From a bacterium (GTDB lineage: Bacteria > Babelota > Babeliae > Babelales > UBA12409): 64,000 nucleotides of DNA. Below, one piece after another: positions 9,897-18,947 of this stretch (within the stretch, counting starts at the first letter, position 1; each line of letters opens with the position of its first letter). A program made the translations under genes and the position numbers. The stretch spans positions 1 to 64,000 of the forward strand of contig JABJKG010000010.1 in the NCBI GenBank assembly GCA_018660415.1, read 5' to 3'. The notes under the pieces were generated by a model. That model was not told the DNA's origin. It saw only the letters and a program-made list of their open reading frames with translations, and searched no databases.

Positions 9897-10100
9897 TTAA
9901 TCTTGTTTTTCTTTAGTACGCTTGCGGCTCCACAGCTCAAACCAAGAAGGATTTTGCTTGTTCTGTCCAGTGTGCTGTCTGCGACGAAGTTCATAAAGTT
10001 CTAGACCTCTTGCCGCTGTTTTCATTTCTACACGAGCGCTCATAGCTTGTAATTGTAATGTTGAGAGCAGTATAAAGGAAAGTATAATTAGTTTTTTCAT
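9897..10100 (-). CDS. Small secreted protein D
   Basis: MKKLIILSFILLSTLQLQAM signal peptide; LELYELRRRQHTG. Confidence 0.6.
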   Translation of the reverse strand: MKKLIILSFILLSTLQLQAMSARVEMKTAARGLELYELRRRQHTGQNKQNPSWFELWSRKRTKEKQD

Positions 10101-10171
10101 GCTGAATCTTTCTATCAAATAATTTTATATATAATACCTTATGGTAAGCTTTTTTTATCTAAATGCAATGA

Positions 10172-11635
10172 TTAATCTTTAATATTTTTAATAATAAAGC
10201 TTGCGATATCTTTTAGGCCGCTTAATGGAAGTGTATGTGGTTTATTTGCAAGAGTTTTTTTGAGCATCATAAACGGAACCGGACTAGTGGTGTGTGATGT
10301 TGCTGGTTGTCTTGATTCGTTATCATACATAACTTCAGCATTACCATGATCGCTGGTTATATACATAGTGCCGTCCATCTTGGTTACAGCTTGCTCAAAG
10401 AGTTTTTCTAGTTCACTGTCAAGACATTCTAGAGCTTTTTTAGTAGCATCAAAATTTCCTGAATGACCTACCATGTCAGCATTAGCGAAGTTGATAATAT
10501 AAAAATCTTTTGGATTGGTTTCTAATGAATCTAAAACAATCTCGGTAATCTCTTTGGCCGACATGCATGGTTCTTTTGTATAGTCTTGGATTTTAATTGA
10601 AGGGACCAGGACTCGTACTTCATTATCGTACTTATCCTCACGACCGTTATTGAAAAAGTAGGTAACATGTGCATATTTTTCTGTTTCCGCGATGGTGAAG
10701 ATTGAAAGATCATCCTTGGTCAGTTGCTCCAAGAGTGTGTTGTCTGCAACAGGTCTTTCAATGAGTGATATGGTTGCTAGATCAGGATGATATTGAACAG
10801 GGGTAACAAAAAATGAAAGATCTACTGTGTCCAGCAATCCTTTTGTTAATTGACGGGCGCGGTCAGCTCTAAAGTTGCAAAATATAACGCCATCACCAGG
10901 CCTGATAACACCATCAGACGTTAGCAGAGTCGGAACTATAAACTCATCAGTAACCCTCTCTAAGTAACTGTCTTCTACTACAGCTTGTGCATCCTTGTCT
11001 TCCGGATCGACATGGCCAAACAGTACGCTTAGAGATTCTTCAATACGGTCAGAGTTGTTGTCTCGGTCCATTGCATAAAAGCGACCATGTACTGATGCTA
11101 TCTGAACGTTTTTAAAGTTGTCGAGTTCTTTTTGTAAGCGATCTAGATATAACAGTGCCGACTGAGGAGGAACATCACGGCCATCCAAGATAACATGAAC
11201 ATAAATACGTTTAACTCTGTTAGCGATAGCGCTTTTCACGAACGCGACCATGTGGTCGATATGGGCATGAACACCAGCATCGGATAAGAGTCCAATTATA
11301 TGTAAACTATTGTCGGCATTATTGAGTGTGTTATACGCTTCAGTAAGTGTTTGGTCGGTATCTAATGAGTGGGTTTGTACCATTGTGTTTAAGATTGTTA
11401 GGGGTTGTGGTAATATCTCGCCCGCACCGATGGTCATGTGCCCAACTTCAGAGTTGCCCATGACGCCATCCACCAATCCCACAGCTGAGCCAGATGCTTG
11501 TAAAAGTGCGTGTGGATAGTTTTTAAACCAGTTATGCAAGTGTGGAGTGTCAGCTTGCGCAACGGCATTATGCTCGGTGCTTTCAGAGTAGCCATAACCA
11601 TCTAAAATAATGAGTAGAGTCGGATTGTTCTTCAT
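10172..11635 (-). CDS. gpmI: 2,3-bisphosphoglycerate-independent phosphoglycerate mutase
   Basis: LIILDGYGYSE, GNSEVGHMTIGAG, SDHGNAE motifs; start at MKNNPT. Confidence 0.95.
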   Translation of the reverse strand: MKNNPTLLIILDGYGYSESTEHNAVAQADTPHLHNWFKNYPHALLQASGSAVGLVDGVMGNSEVGHMTIGAGEILPQPLTILNTMVQTHSLDTDQTLTEAYNTLNNADNSLHIIGLLSDAGVHAHIDHMVAFVKSAIANRVKRIYVHVILDGRDVPPQSALLYLDRLQKELDNFKNVQIASVHGRFYAMDRDNNSDRIEESLSVLFGHVDPEDKDAQAVVEDSYLERVTDEFIVPTLLTSDGVIRPGDGVIFCNFRADRARQLTKGLLDTVDLSFFVTPVQYHPDLATISLIERPVADNTLLEQLTKDDLSIFTIAETEKYAHVTYFFNNGREDKYDNEVRVLVPSIKIQDYTKEPCMSAKEITEIVLDSLETNPKDFYIINFANADMVGHSGNFDATKKALECLDSELEKLFEQAVTKMDGTMYITSDHGNAEVMYDNESRQPATSHTTSPVPFMMLKKTLANKPHTLPLSGLKDIASFIIKNIKD

Positions 11636-11722
11636 AAAAATTATCTTTATTTTTTTTTCTTTAATTGGAGAGTATACTTTGTTCCATAATATCATGGGTT
11701 TTAAATATTGTGTGAGAAAAAA

Positions 11723-12028
11723 ATGCTAAAAAAATTATTAATACTTGTCTTGCTAATGCAATGTATGCACATTCCTACAGCGATTCCTTATGAAACAGTG
11801 TCTTCGGCAGAGGAAGTCGTGTTTGATGTAAAGGATGACATGGACTTTCAAGATATAGAGGTCCAAGGCATGAGTGATGACTTTCTTGTTGCGGGTAAGC
11901 CTTATCCTCGAATTGTTTTAACCGGAATGAAAGTTGGCTCATTCTTTCTTTATTGTTACTATAAATTAGAAAAAGGTGTACGTTATTCTTTTAATAAAAC
12001 ATTGAGGGTTCTTCGTGGCAAGTACTAA
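11723..12028 (+). CDS. Small secreted/membrane hypothetical protein
   Basis: MLKKLLILVLLMQCMHIPTAIP N-terminus; overlaps rsmE start. Confidence 0.55.
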   Translation: MLKKLLILVLLMQCMHIPTAIPYETVSSAEEVVFDVKDDMDFQDIEVQGMSDDFLVAGKPYPRIVLTGMKVGSFFLYCYYKLEKGVRYSFNKTLRVLRGKY

Positions 12029-12749
12029 GCACGAGTTTGCTATTTTCTGTCCAGGACTTACCGAGCATACTAAGGCCGGGGGTCTGATCATTAACGATAA
12101 AAATGTTATTAATCGTATTGCTCACATTTTGCGCTTGGGCGTTGATGATACGCTTATGCTTTTTGATGAACAGTTTCATTCACATGTCAGTATCGAATCA
12201 ATATCGAAAAAGGAAGTTGCTTTTAAGGTATTGAACATGGTCGAGAACATGCGTTTAAAGCCACGTATTCAGGTTGTGCTTCCCTTGTTGAAAAAAGAAG
12301 CGTTTGAGCAGGCTATATATAATATTACCGAACTTGGCGGTTCAGAAATTCAATTATTAGAAACTGAAAAGATGCAACGTAAATGGGGTGGCGATAAAGA
12401 GCTTGACCGGATTAAGCGGATTACGATTGCTGCAGCCGAACAGTCCAAGAACTTTATGATGCCAACTATTCATGCACCGACAGCACTACAAAAACTGTTA
12501 GCGCATAAAGAAGGGCGATATCTTTTTTGTGATGTCGATGGTGATCCTATCTATAAGGTGTTTGATGAGGGGTCTATTAAAAAAGATGAATTAATTACTG
12601 TCTTTGTTGGCCCTGAGGGTGATTTTTCTCATGAGGAGAAACAGTTGCTCAATAATAGTGGTGTACAGTTTTACCGGCTGACGCCGACAGTCCTGCGCTC
12701 CGTACAGGCTATTTCATTAGCGCTTGGCTATCTGCGTTGCTTAGATTAA
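12015..12749 (+). CDS. rsmE: 16S rRNA m3U1498 methyltransferase RsmE
   Basis: VFVGPEGDFSHEE and LTPTVLRSVQAISLALGYL motifs; GTG start. Confidence 0.93.
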   Translation: MASTKHEFAIFCPGLTEHTKAGGLIINDKNVINRIAHILRLGVDDTLMLFDEQFHSHVSIESISKKEVAFKVLNMVENMRLKPRIQVVLPLLKKEAFEQAIYNITELGGSEIQLLETEKMQRKWGGDKELDRIKRITIAAAEQSKNFMMPTIHAPTALQKLLAHKEGRYLFCDVDGDPIYKVFDEGSIKKDELITVFVGPEGDFSHEEKQLLNNSGVQFYRLTPTVLRSVQAISLALGYLRCLD

Positions 12750-12750
12750 T

Positions 12751-13404
12751 TTAGATTGCTTTCTTAAGATAGAGTGGTGTTATTTGTTCTTCTGTTTGTC
12801 CTTGAGTGAATAATTCTTGGGCCAGAGTATGCAAAAACTCCATTGAAGGAAACTGTGGCAGCGGGCTTGCAATAGTGATATTATCCAAAGTTTTTGTAAT
12901 GTTGTCTTGGAAAAAGGTGCAGCCACTACCAATGGCACGTATCGGCTGACCGAACTCTTTTTTTATGCGCTGTAAAAGTTCATCAATATTATTCCATCCT
13001 GTTTCCATAGTATCCTCGGAAGATTTGATACCATAGTATGCATCCGAGCTAAAGGCGTTATATAAACAAAGGGTGATAGGAAAATGTGGATTGCTATGTT
13101 CAGCAAGCATGGCTTCAAGGCCATTTAGGCCAATCAGAGGAATTTTTTCAGCAAAAGCTATCCCATTTATCGTTGTTATGAGGACTCGTAGGGTAGTAAA
13201 TGGGGCAGGGCCTTGATTGACGCCAATATATTCAATCGAGTTGATAGTGAGGTTATGATTTTTAAGAAGGGCATCCAGGGTTAATAGGATATTTTTACTT
13301 GCTGTTTTCTTTGATTCGTTAACAGTTTCAAGAAGCGTATCATCTTGAAATAAAGCGATTTGAATTTCGTTATAGGTGCTTTGGACAATGAGCGAATAAT
13401 TCAT
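12751..13404 (-). CDS. tsaB: tRNA t6A biosynthesis protein TsaB
   Basis: GVNQGPAPFTTLRVLITTINGIAFAEKIPLIGL pattern. Confidence 0.85.
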   Translation of the reverse strand: MNYSLIVQSTYNEIQIALFQDDTLLETVNESKKTASKNILLTLDALLKNHNLTINSIEYIGVNQGPAPFTTLRVLITTINGIAFAEKIPLIGLNGLEAMLAEHSNPHFPITLCLYNAFSSDAYYGIKSSEDTMETGWNNIDELLQRIKKEFGQPIRAIGSGCTFFQDNITKTLDNITIASPLPQFPSMEFLHTLAQELFTQGQTEEQITPLYLKKAI

Positions 13405-13409
13405 GTGGG

Positions 13410-13586
13410 CTATTTTTTCTTACATTTTTGCTGTTGATAAAAAATACTAAATGCATCAAATTCTATTGTTCTTTCTTTTCTAGCAACTACTTTACCACAA
13501 TTAAGGCATTTCCACCCGTCAAAATTCAAAAAATTATCAAAGAACGTTTGCTGAACCATGAGGCCTTTACACTTACGGCATTTCAT
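13410..13586 (-). CDS. 58-aa zinc-ribbon protein, missed by the ORF track
   Basis: Translates to MKCRKCKGLMVQQTFFDNFLNFDGWKCLNCGKVVARKERTIEFDAFSIFYQQQKCKKK*; two CxxC knuckles; AGGAGAG SD upstream. Confidence 0.75.
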   Translation of the reverse strand: MKCRKCKGLMVQQTFFDNFLNFDGWKCLNCGKVVARKERTIEFDAFSIFYQQQKCKKK

Positions 13587-13771
13587 GGGCGTTCTCTCCT
13601 TTTTTATAACTCCATATTCTTACAACCAAGGTCAATGTCGTGGAAAATCCTTATGAAAAAATAAACTACATTTGTCCAAATATAATTTTAAACAAACATA
13701 GTTAGCACCAGACTACTGAAATTTATTTGGACTCGTCAACCCTTTTTTCTAAAAAATTAGGGTTGCAAGAC

Positions 13772-14194
13772 TCAGAGGGTGTTATGGAATTTTTTATATT
13801 CGAGATAGGACTCTAAAATAAGTGCCGCGGCAATTGAGTGAATCTTAAGCTTGTCTTTAGGTTTTTTGCTTTTTTTGTTAGTCCTTTGGATGGAGTTGGC
13901 TTGTTTGCTAGTAAGGCGCTCATCCCAAAGCGTCCAGGTACATTGTGGGTATTGTTGTTCAAGCTCTTTGCAATGTTCCACAATTTTTTCGGTTTGCTTG
14001 CTTTCAGTCCCGCGTAAGGTCTTGGGGTATCCTACAACGACCTCTTTAATTTGATGATCCTTGAGTACTTTTGGGAGTTCTTGATCCAAACGGGCGGTCG
14101 GGATAGTTTCAAGAGGTTGGCATGTGATGCCGAGAGGGTCCGATACGGCGACGCCGGTATGTACATCACCCAGATCGAGTCCCAGAATTTTCAT
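13772..14194 (-). CDS. ruvX: Putative pre-16S rRNA nuclease (YqgF/RuvX)
   Basis: MKILGLDLGDVHTGVAVSDPLG, VGYPKTLRGTES, WDERLTS motifs. Confidence 0.95.
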   Translation of the reverse strand: MKILGLDLGDVHTGVAVSDPLGITCQPLETIPTARLDQELPKVLKDHQIKEVVVGYPKTLRGTESKQTEKIVEHCKELEQQYPQCTWTLWDERLTSKQANSIQRTNKKSKKPKDKLKIHSIAAALILESYLEYKKFHNTL

Positions 14195-14350
14195 AAAATA
14201 CCTCCTAGAAATACCCATTACGGGGAAAATTGCCTATAAATAATTAATTTCGTATACTGAGAGTATCATAGTGGCTAGATATATACTAGCTTAGAGTACT
14301 TTTAAATACCATACAATTGAAAGGTTTTTTATGGTGTTACATCATATTTT

Positions 14351-14440
14351 GTTTACGACCTTTAACCCAGGCTTCTCAGCTTTCTGTACTACTAGTGCCT
14401 GTAGTAGTGCCGCCGGGATCACCGCGTAGGCGGTAAACAT
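14351..14440. other. GC-rich intergenic segment with closing inverted repeat (candidate structured RNA or mini-ORF)
   Basis: TGTTTAC...GTAAACA 7 bp closing stem; internal TACTAC/GTAGTA and CCGCC/GGCGG stems; minus-strand 32-codon ORF 14343-14441. Confidence 0.35.
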
Positions 14441-14504
14441 TATTTTCACCAAAAAAACTCACAAGTTTTAATTTTATGAAATTTATTTATATGAAAGTAC
14501 TTTT

Positions 14505-15854
14505 GTGTCTTTAGCAAATCTTAATTTAGCTGTTGTTTCTTGTCGCGATGTCTTATGGGGTTGGCCCCTATTGGCCTCTTTCCTTGCGGTTGGTACAGCT
14601 GCGACCTTCTTTCTCTATTTTGTTCAGATTAGATATTTTTTTACTTCTTGGAAGATGGTATTTGCTCCCTCCAAGTCAGAAACGACTAAGGGGAAGGGCG
14701 ATCTTTCTCCATTCCAAGCGTTTTTAAACGCGCTTGCTACAGGTACCGGTAACGGGAGTGTGGCTGGTATTGGTTGTGCTATCTATGCCGGTGGTCCGGG
14801 AGCGGCATTTTGGATGCTCGTTGCTGGTTTGGTCGGTATGGCTCTCCGTTACGGAGAAGTATTTCTTTCTACCATATTTATTGGCAAGCATACATTTGGG
14901 GAAGCCAAGGGTGGTCCGATTGTTTATTTGAGCCAATTGCCAGGACGCAGCTTTATGCCGTACCTGTTTGCTGTATTTATGCTTTTTTACTGCTTTACTA
15001 GTGGTAACGCAATGCAGGCAAACTCTATTGGTGTTGGCTTGGCCAATGTTTTGGGTGTGGATAAAGTTTATATAGCGTTTGGATTACTGTTTTTTGTTAT
15101 GTACGTTCTCCTTGGTGGTGCACAACGTGTATTAAAAATATCCGATTGGTTGACTCCGATTAAAGTGGGCGTTTTTATTGTTGCAGCCTTCTTTTTACTT
15201 ATTTTCCACTATGCAGCTATTATTCCTTCAGTCATTTTGATTTTCACTTCGGCCTTTTCTACTAAAGCAGTTGCTGGTGGTGCAATGGGTGTTTCTATTC
15301 AACAGATGGTACGCATCGGAACAGCCCGTTCAATCAATGCTCATGAAGCTGGCTTGGGTATTGCTGGTATCTTGTTTGGTTCTACTGGTTCCAAAGATCC
15401 AGTACAAGACTCTATCATGTCTATGTTGAGTGTTTTTATTAGTAACTTCATTGTCTGTTTTGGTGTAGCGCTTAGTATAGTTGCTAGTGGTGTATGGGAC
15501 AGTGGTCAAACTAGTATTTTGTTAACCAGTGCCGCATTCGAGACTGTTTATGGGATCTATGGTTCTTGGATTATTACGTTTGTATCAGCAAGTTTCGGGC
15601 TTGGCGTCTTGGTAGCGTTTGTTTTTATTACTGCCGAGATCTGGGAGTTTCTTACCGGTGGCCGTGCAATGTGGCTGTTAGGGATTATCTATTGTGCGAT
15701 TACCTTCTTTGGAACCTTGGCTACTATTGAGATTATATGGAACACTAATGACCTTGTTAATGGTACTTTATTACTTATGAACCTATACGCTATTGCTTGG
15801 TTCATGCCAATGATCAGGCGCGAGCTATTGAAGTATATGATAAAAAGCAAATAA
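14505..15854 (+). CDS. Alanine/glycine:cation symporter (AGCS family)
   Basis: GTGNGSVAGIGCAIYAGGPGAAFWMLVAGLVGMALRYGEVFLS, family-typical; GTG start. Confidence 0.92.
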   Translation: MSLANLNLAVVSCRDVLWGWPLLASFLAVGTAATFFLYFVQIRYFFTSWKMVFAPSKSETTKGKGDLSPFQAFLNALATGTGNGSVAGIGCAIYAGGPGAAFWMLVAGLVGMALRYGEVFLSTIFIGKHTFGEAKGGPIVYLSQLPGRSFMPYLFAVFMLFYCFTSGNAMQANSIGVGLANVLGVDKVYIAFGLLFFVMYVLLGGAQRVLKISDWLTPIKVGVFIVAAFFLLIFHYAAIIPSVILIFTSAFSTKAVAGGAMGVSIQQMVRIGTARSINAHEAGLGIAGILFGSTGSKDPVQDSIMSMLSVFISNFIVCFGVALSIVASGVWDSGQTSILLTSAAFETVYGIYGSWIITFVSASFGLGVLVAFVFITAEIWEFLTGGRAMWLLGIIYCAITFFGTLATIEIIWNTNDLVNGTLLLMNLYAIAWFMPMIRRELLKYMIKSK

Positions 15855-15878
15855 ACGATTTTATAAAAGACCAAAAAA

Positions 15879-15907
15879 AAGGCCCTATATTTCAAGGGCC
15901 TTTTTAT
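15879..15907 (+). terminator. Rho-independent (possibly bidirectional) terminator
   Basis: aaGGCCCTatatttcAAGGGCCtttttat between convergent genes. Confidence 0.85.
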
Positions 15908-15928
15908 AATTTAGGTTAATTGGCTTTT

Positions 15929-16456
15929 TTAATTGCCAAACCATCCGCCAAACATACCTTTTTTCTTTCCTTCTTCTTTTGGAAAGACTTTATCATTTAG
16001 TCTAGTTAATGCGCTATCATATTTTTGTTGTTCCATTTCTGTGTGATCTTTCATTTCTGTAAGTGCACGCTTTATAGTACCAGGAACTGCCAATACGCTC
16101 TTCGCATTATTATCAACTATTCCTTTTAAGAGTTGTGTATTTTTATGTAATTGCTTGGCATCATGAGTCAGTGTCGCTATAGCCTCACCGTTACTGTGTA
16201 CACTTGTTCTTACAGCTGCAAAAGTCTTTTCTGTTGATTCTTCATGCTTTTGGAGATGTTCAGCAAAAGTTTCAATTTTTTTGGCATTGCCTTCGATAGC
16301 AGTTTGTAGTTTTTTAAGGTCGTTCCCTATGCCATCTATCGCTGTCGCAAGTTTTGCTACATTAGCTTCGATTTTTCCAGTTCTAGCGTCAGGCTTGACT
16401 GTATTAAGAGATAAAAGACCTACCAACATGAGTGGTAAAATAATTAATTTTTTCAT
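15929..16456 (-). CDS. Secreted coiled-coil protein
   Basis: MKKLIILPLMLVGLLSLNTVKPDA signal; heptad-rich remainder. Confidence 0.75.
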   Translation of the reverse strand: MKKLIILPLMLVGLLSLNTVKPDARTGKIEANVAKLATAIDGIGNDLKKLQTAIEGNAKKIETFAEHLQKHEESTEKTFAAVRTSVHSNGEAIATLTHDAKQLHKNTQLLKGIVDNNAKSVLAVPGTIKRALTEMKDHTEMEQQKYDSALTRLNDKVFPKEEGKKKGMFGGWFGN

Positions 16457-16653
16457 TGCAATATTCCTTTTTTAGGGCATTTACCCAGGTTTAATATGTG
16501 TGCTATCTTATATATCTTATCTATTGGTTTAATTATTGCATATTTGGCAAGTCGATTGCAAGGGTTGTGTTGCAAATAGAAATTGTTTTGCGTGGTTGAT
16601 TGATTGAGTGGGCTGATTGAGCTTGTTTGGCTCTAAAAAAGGGTGCTTTTCTT

Positions 16654-17307
16654 TTAGCGACTGGTTAGCCAGCCTTTAACCCTTGAACCAGGGGAAGGGC
16701 GAACCCGTTTGCCTTTTTTTATTACCCTTTTTAGAGGAAGAGGGCTAGGAGTGGAGGCATCTATTATAGCTTGTGCTTTCTTTTTCTTTTCTGCTATTTC
16801 ATCTTTAGCTTGATGGACCTTTTTTTTAGCTAGATCTGCTAGTTCGTGGGATCTATATAATTCTTGATTAATGCTTTGTATGTTAGCCGTTGCAGCATCA
16901 CGTTCTTGCTGAGAAATAGGGATTTCTGGCTTTTCTGCAACCCATCGTCTACCTGGATTTAAAAAGCTTGTACATTTTTCCCATTGGCCGCGCTTTCCCA
17001 ATAATAACAATTGTTCACAAGCATCTCGTTGGGACCTTAGGTGGTGAATTGTAAGCCATACAGTATCTAGTTCTACTTGAGCTTCACGTAAATTTTGGTC
17101 GACAGCCTGCTGTGCTGTTTTCAACCTTTGGTCAGCACTCAAGTGTTGGTATAAATCTGTGCTGTTCCATGGCCTGGAAGCCCTTCGCTCGGCTTTTAAC
17201 AATCGGATATAGGCTTGAAGGGGCATAGGTGAGGTGTGGGGATTACTTATTATACGCAACGATATAAAGCCAACTAAAATGAGTAGTGATACGATGAGTT
17301 TCTTCAT
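16654..17307 (-). CDS. Secreted coiled-coil protein, paralog of 17930-18757
   Basis: LLLGKRGQWEKCTSFLNPGRRWVAEKPEIP versus FMTGQKGEWVGLKWVASPIP. Confidence 0.75.
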   Translation of the reverse strand: MKKLIVSLLILVGFISLRIISNPHTSPMPLQAYIRLLKAERRASRPWNSTDLYQHLSADQRLKTAQQAVDQNLREAQVELDTVWLTIHHLRSQRDACEQLLLLGKRGQWEKCTSFLNPGRRWVAEKPEIPISQQERDAATANIQSINQELYRSHELADLAKKKVHQAKDEIAEKKKKAQAIIDASTPSPLPLKRVIKKGKRVRPSPGSRVKGWLTSR

Positions 17308-17505
17308 GTAGACATCCTTTTTTAAGTAAGTTATTTAAAGTAAATAATCACTTAATTCAGCATATCTTGTTTGTAGTACAACATCAACAAGTATTGTTTT
17401 ATGCTGAGCCAAAACGATTGCATCGGATGAGCAGGAGATGGTTTTGATTTTTAAATTGAATCTTATTAAAAGTATTTGGAGCTGGTTTTTTCTATATACT
17501 TATAG

Positions 17506-17736
17506 TTATAGATCGTCTTTTTCGTCTTCGCTTGCTGTAACAGGTTCACCTTTGAGTTCACGCTCTATTTTTTTATAGTTGAGGAAAAGTTCATGGAGTT
17601 CTTTATTCATAAAATTGATTTGTGCTGCATGATCTTCATCAAGCCTTTTTGCAAAGGAATCTATACTGGTAAGAACAGTGCGCAATGATGTGTTGAGTGC
17701 GCTTAACTCTTGTATTAATCTTTTATTATCATCCAT
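17506..17736 (-). CDS. Small coiled-coil hypothetical protein
   Basis: 76-aa ORF, amphipathic helix pattern. Confidence 0.55.
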   Translation of the reverse strand: MDDNKRLIQELSALNTSLRTVLTSIDSFAKRLDEDHAAQINFMNKELHELFLNYKKIERELKGEPVTASEDEKDDL

Positions 17737-17929
17737 AACGATACCCCTATTAAAATATTTATTTTTTACTCTTATTTCTTACCGTAGCAAAATCACACCC
17801 CAAACTTCAAGCATTGGTTGTGATCTGTGTTGTTAGTTTTGTATTTTTTTGTGCCGTAATAAGCAATAATTTTGGGGAGCAAACGTTTGTGGATTCTGAA
17901 CGACTCTAAACTCCCGTTGAAACTATTGC

Positions 17930-18757
17930 TTAGAGCTCGGGTGGTGGAGAATATACTCTTGATTTCGTGTCTTCAATCCAGTCAAACAATTTAGCTGCCT
18001 CAGATGGTTGTGCCCATCGGCCAAGCTCTACTTTTGCCTTTAGAAACTCACGATAAGATTGGTCATTTGTTCCGGATTGATATACTCGGCTAGCATAGTC
18101 TGCTTGAGTTATAACTGCTTCTTCTCGAAGAGAGGCGTTGAATTCATCTTGTTTTGCTTGCCACTCTCCTTGCCTTATGGCGCGTTCAGCTTGGTTAAAT
18201 TTGCTTTCAGCTAGAGCTGCCTCCTCCGAGGCTTGCTGTAGTTGAGCTTTAATCTGTATCCTTTGCGCAAGCATTTGACGACTTTCATCCTTTGTTGGAG
18301 GGATGGGTGAAGCGACCCACTTTAAACCGACCCATTCCCCCTTTTGCCCTGTCATGAAATAGCGCTCTAAAGGATCTAGTTGTTTTTTCAGTTTTTTGAT
18401 TGTTTTTCTTGCTCTACTAACCTCTTCCTCAGCTTTGAGTTTTGGATCGACTACAAGTGACCATGCTGCATTTACTCGGTATTTATTGTAAGGGGTGCGG
18501 GTTTCTCTGAATTCCTTTCGTGCTTTTAGAAGTGCTAGGTGTGCGTTTCTGAAGTCAAGATTATCTAAAACTGGATCCTGTGTTATGGACTCGTTTCCCC
18601 GGGGAGGATTATCTGATACAGGCCCACGCTCGTAAGCCAGTTCTTTTTGTCTTTCTAGATAAACTTGCATTTCCTTATATTCTGCTTTCGTACCTGCATT
18701 AATACAAATCGCGGGTATAATACTGGCGAATATAAAGAGAAATAAAAACTGTTTCAA
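17930..18757 (-). CDS. Secreted coiled-coil protein, paralog of 16654-17307
   Basis: Signal peptide; shared G[QR][KR]G[EQ]W...WVA.P.IP block. Confidence 0.75.
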   Translation of the reverse strand: MKQFLFLFIFASIIPAICINAGTKAEYKEMQVYLERQKELAYERGPVSDNPPRGNESITQDPVLDNLDFRNAHLALLKARKEFRETRTPYNKYRVNAAWSLVVDPKLKAEEEVSRARKTIKKLKKQLDPLERYFMTGQKGEWVGLKWVASPIPPTKDESRQMLAQRIQIKAQLQQASEEAALAESKFNQAERAIRQGEWQAKQDEFNASLREEAVITQADYASRVYQSGTNDQSYREFLKAKVELGRWAQPSEAAKLFDWIEDTKSRVYSPPPEL

Positions 18758-18947
18758 TTATTGTTCTTTCATATTTTAACTAAAATTTATTTGTGAATTA
18801 ATACTGCTTTTAGCAATTTTCTATAACTATCTCCCCACAAGAGGGAGCATTGTTAACTTAATTATTATTTACTATTATAACAAAATATCGTTACAATCTT
18901 CAAGTGCTGGGTGTTGTTTATTGTGTGGTTAAGAAAATTAAATAGTT

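Noticed and set aside
13428-13664. Plus-strand 78-aa ORF
   Set aside because: Opposite strand encodes a convincing zinc-ribbon protein with SD; this frame looks spurious
13738-13766. CAACCC...GGGTTG hairpin
   Set aside because: Stem interrupted by unpaired bases and no T-tract after it on either strand; not called
14351-14440. tRNA (7-bp closing stem, ~90 nt)
   Set aside because: No GGTTCRA T-loop, no recognisable anticodon arm or CCA context on either strand
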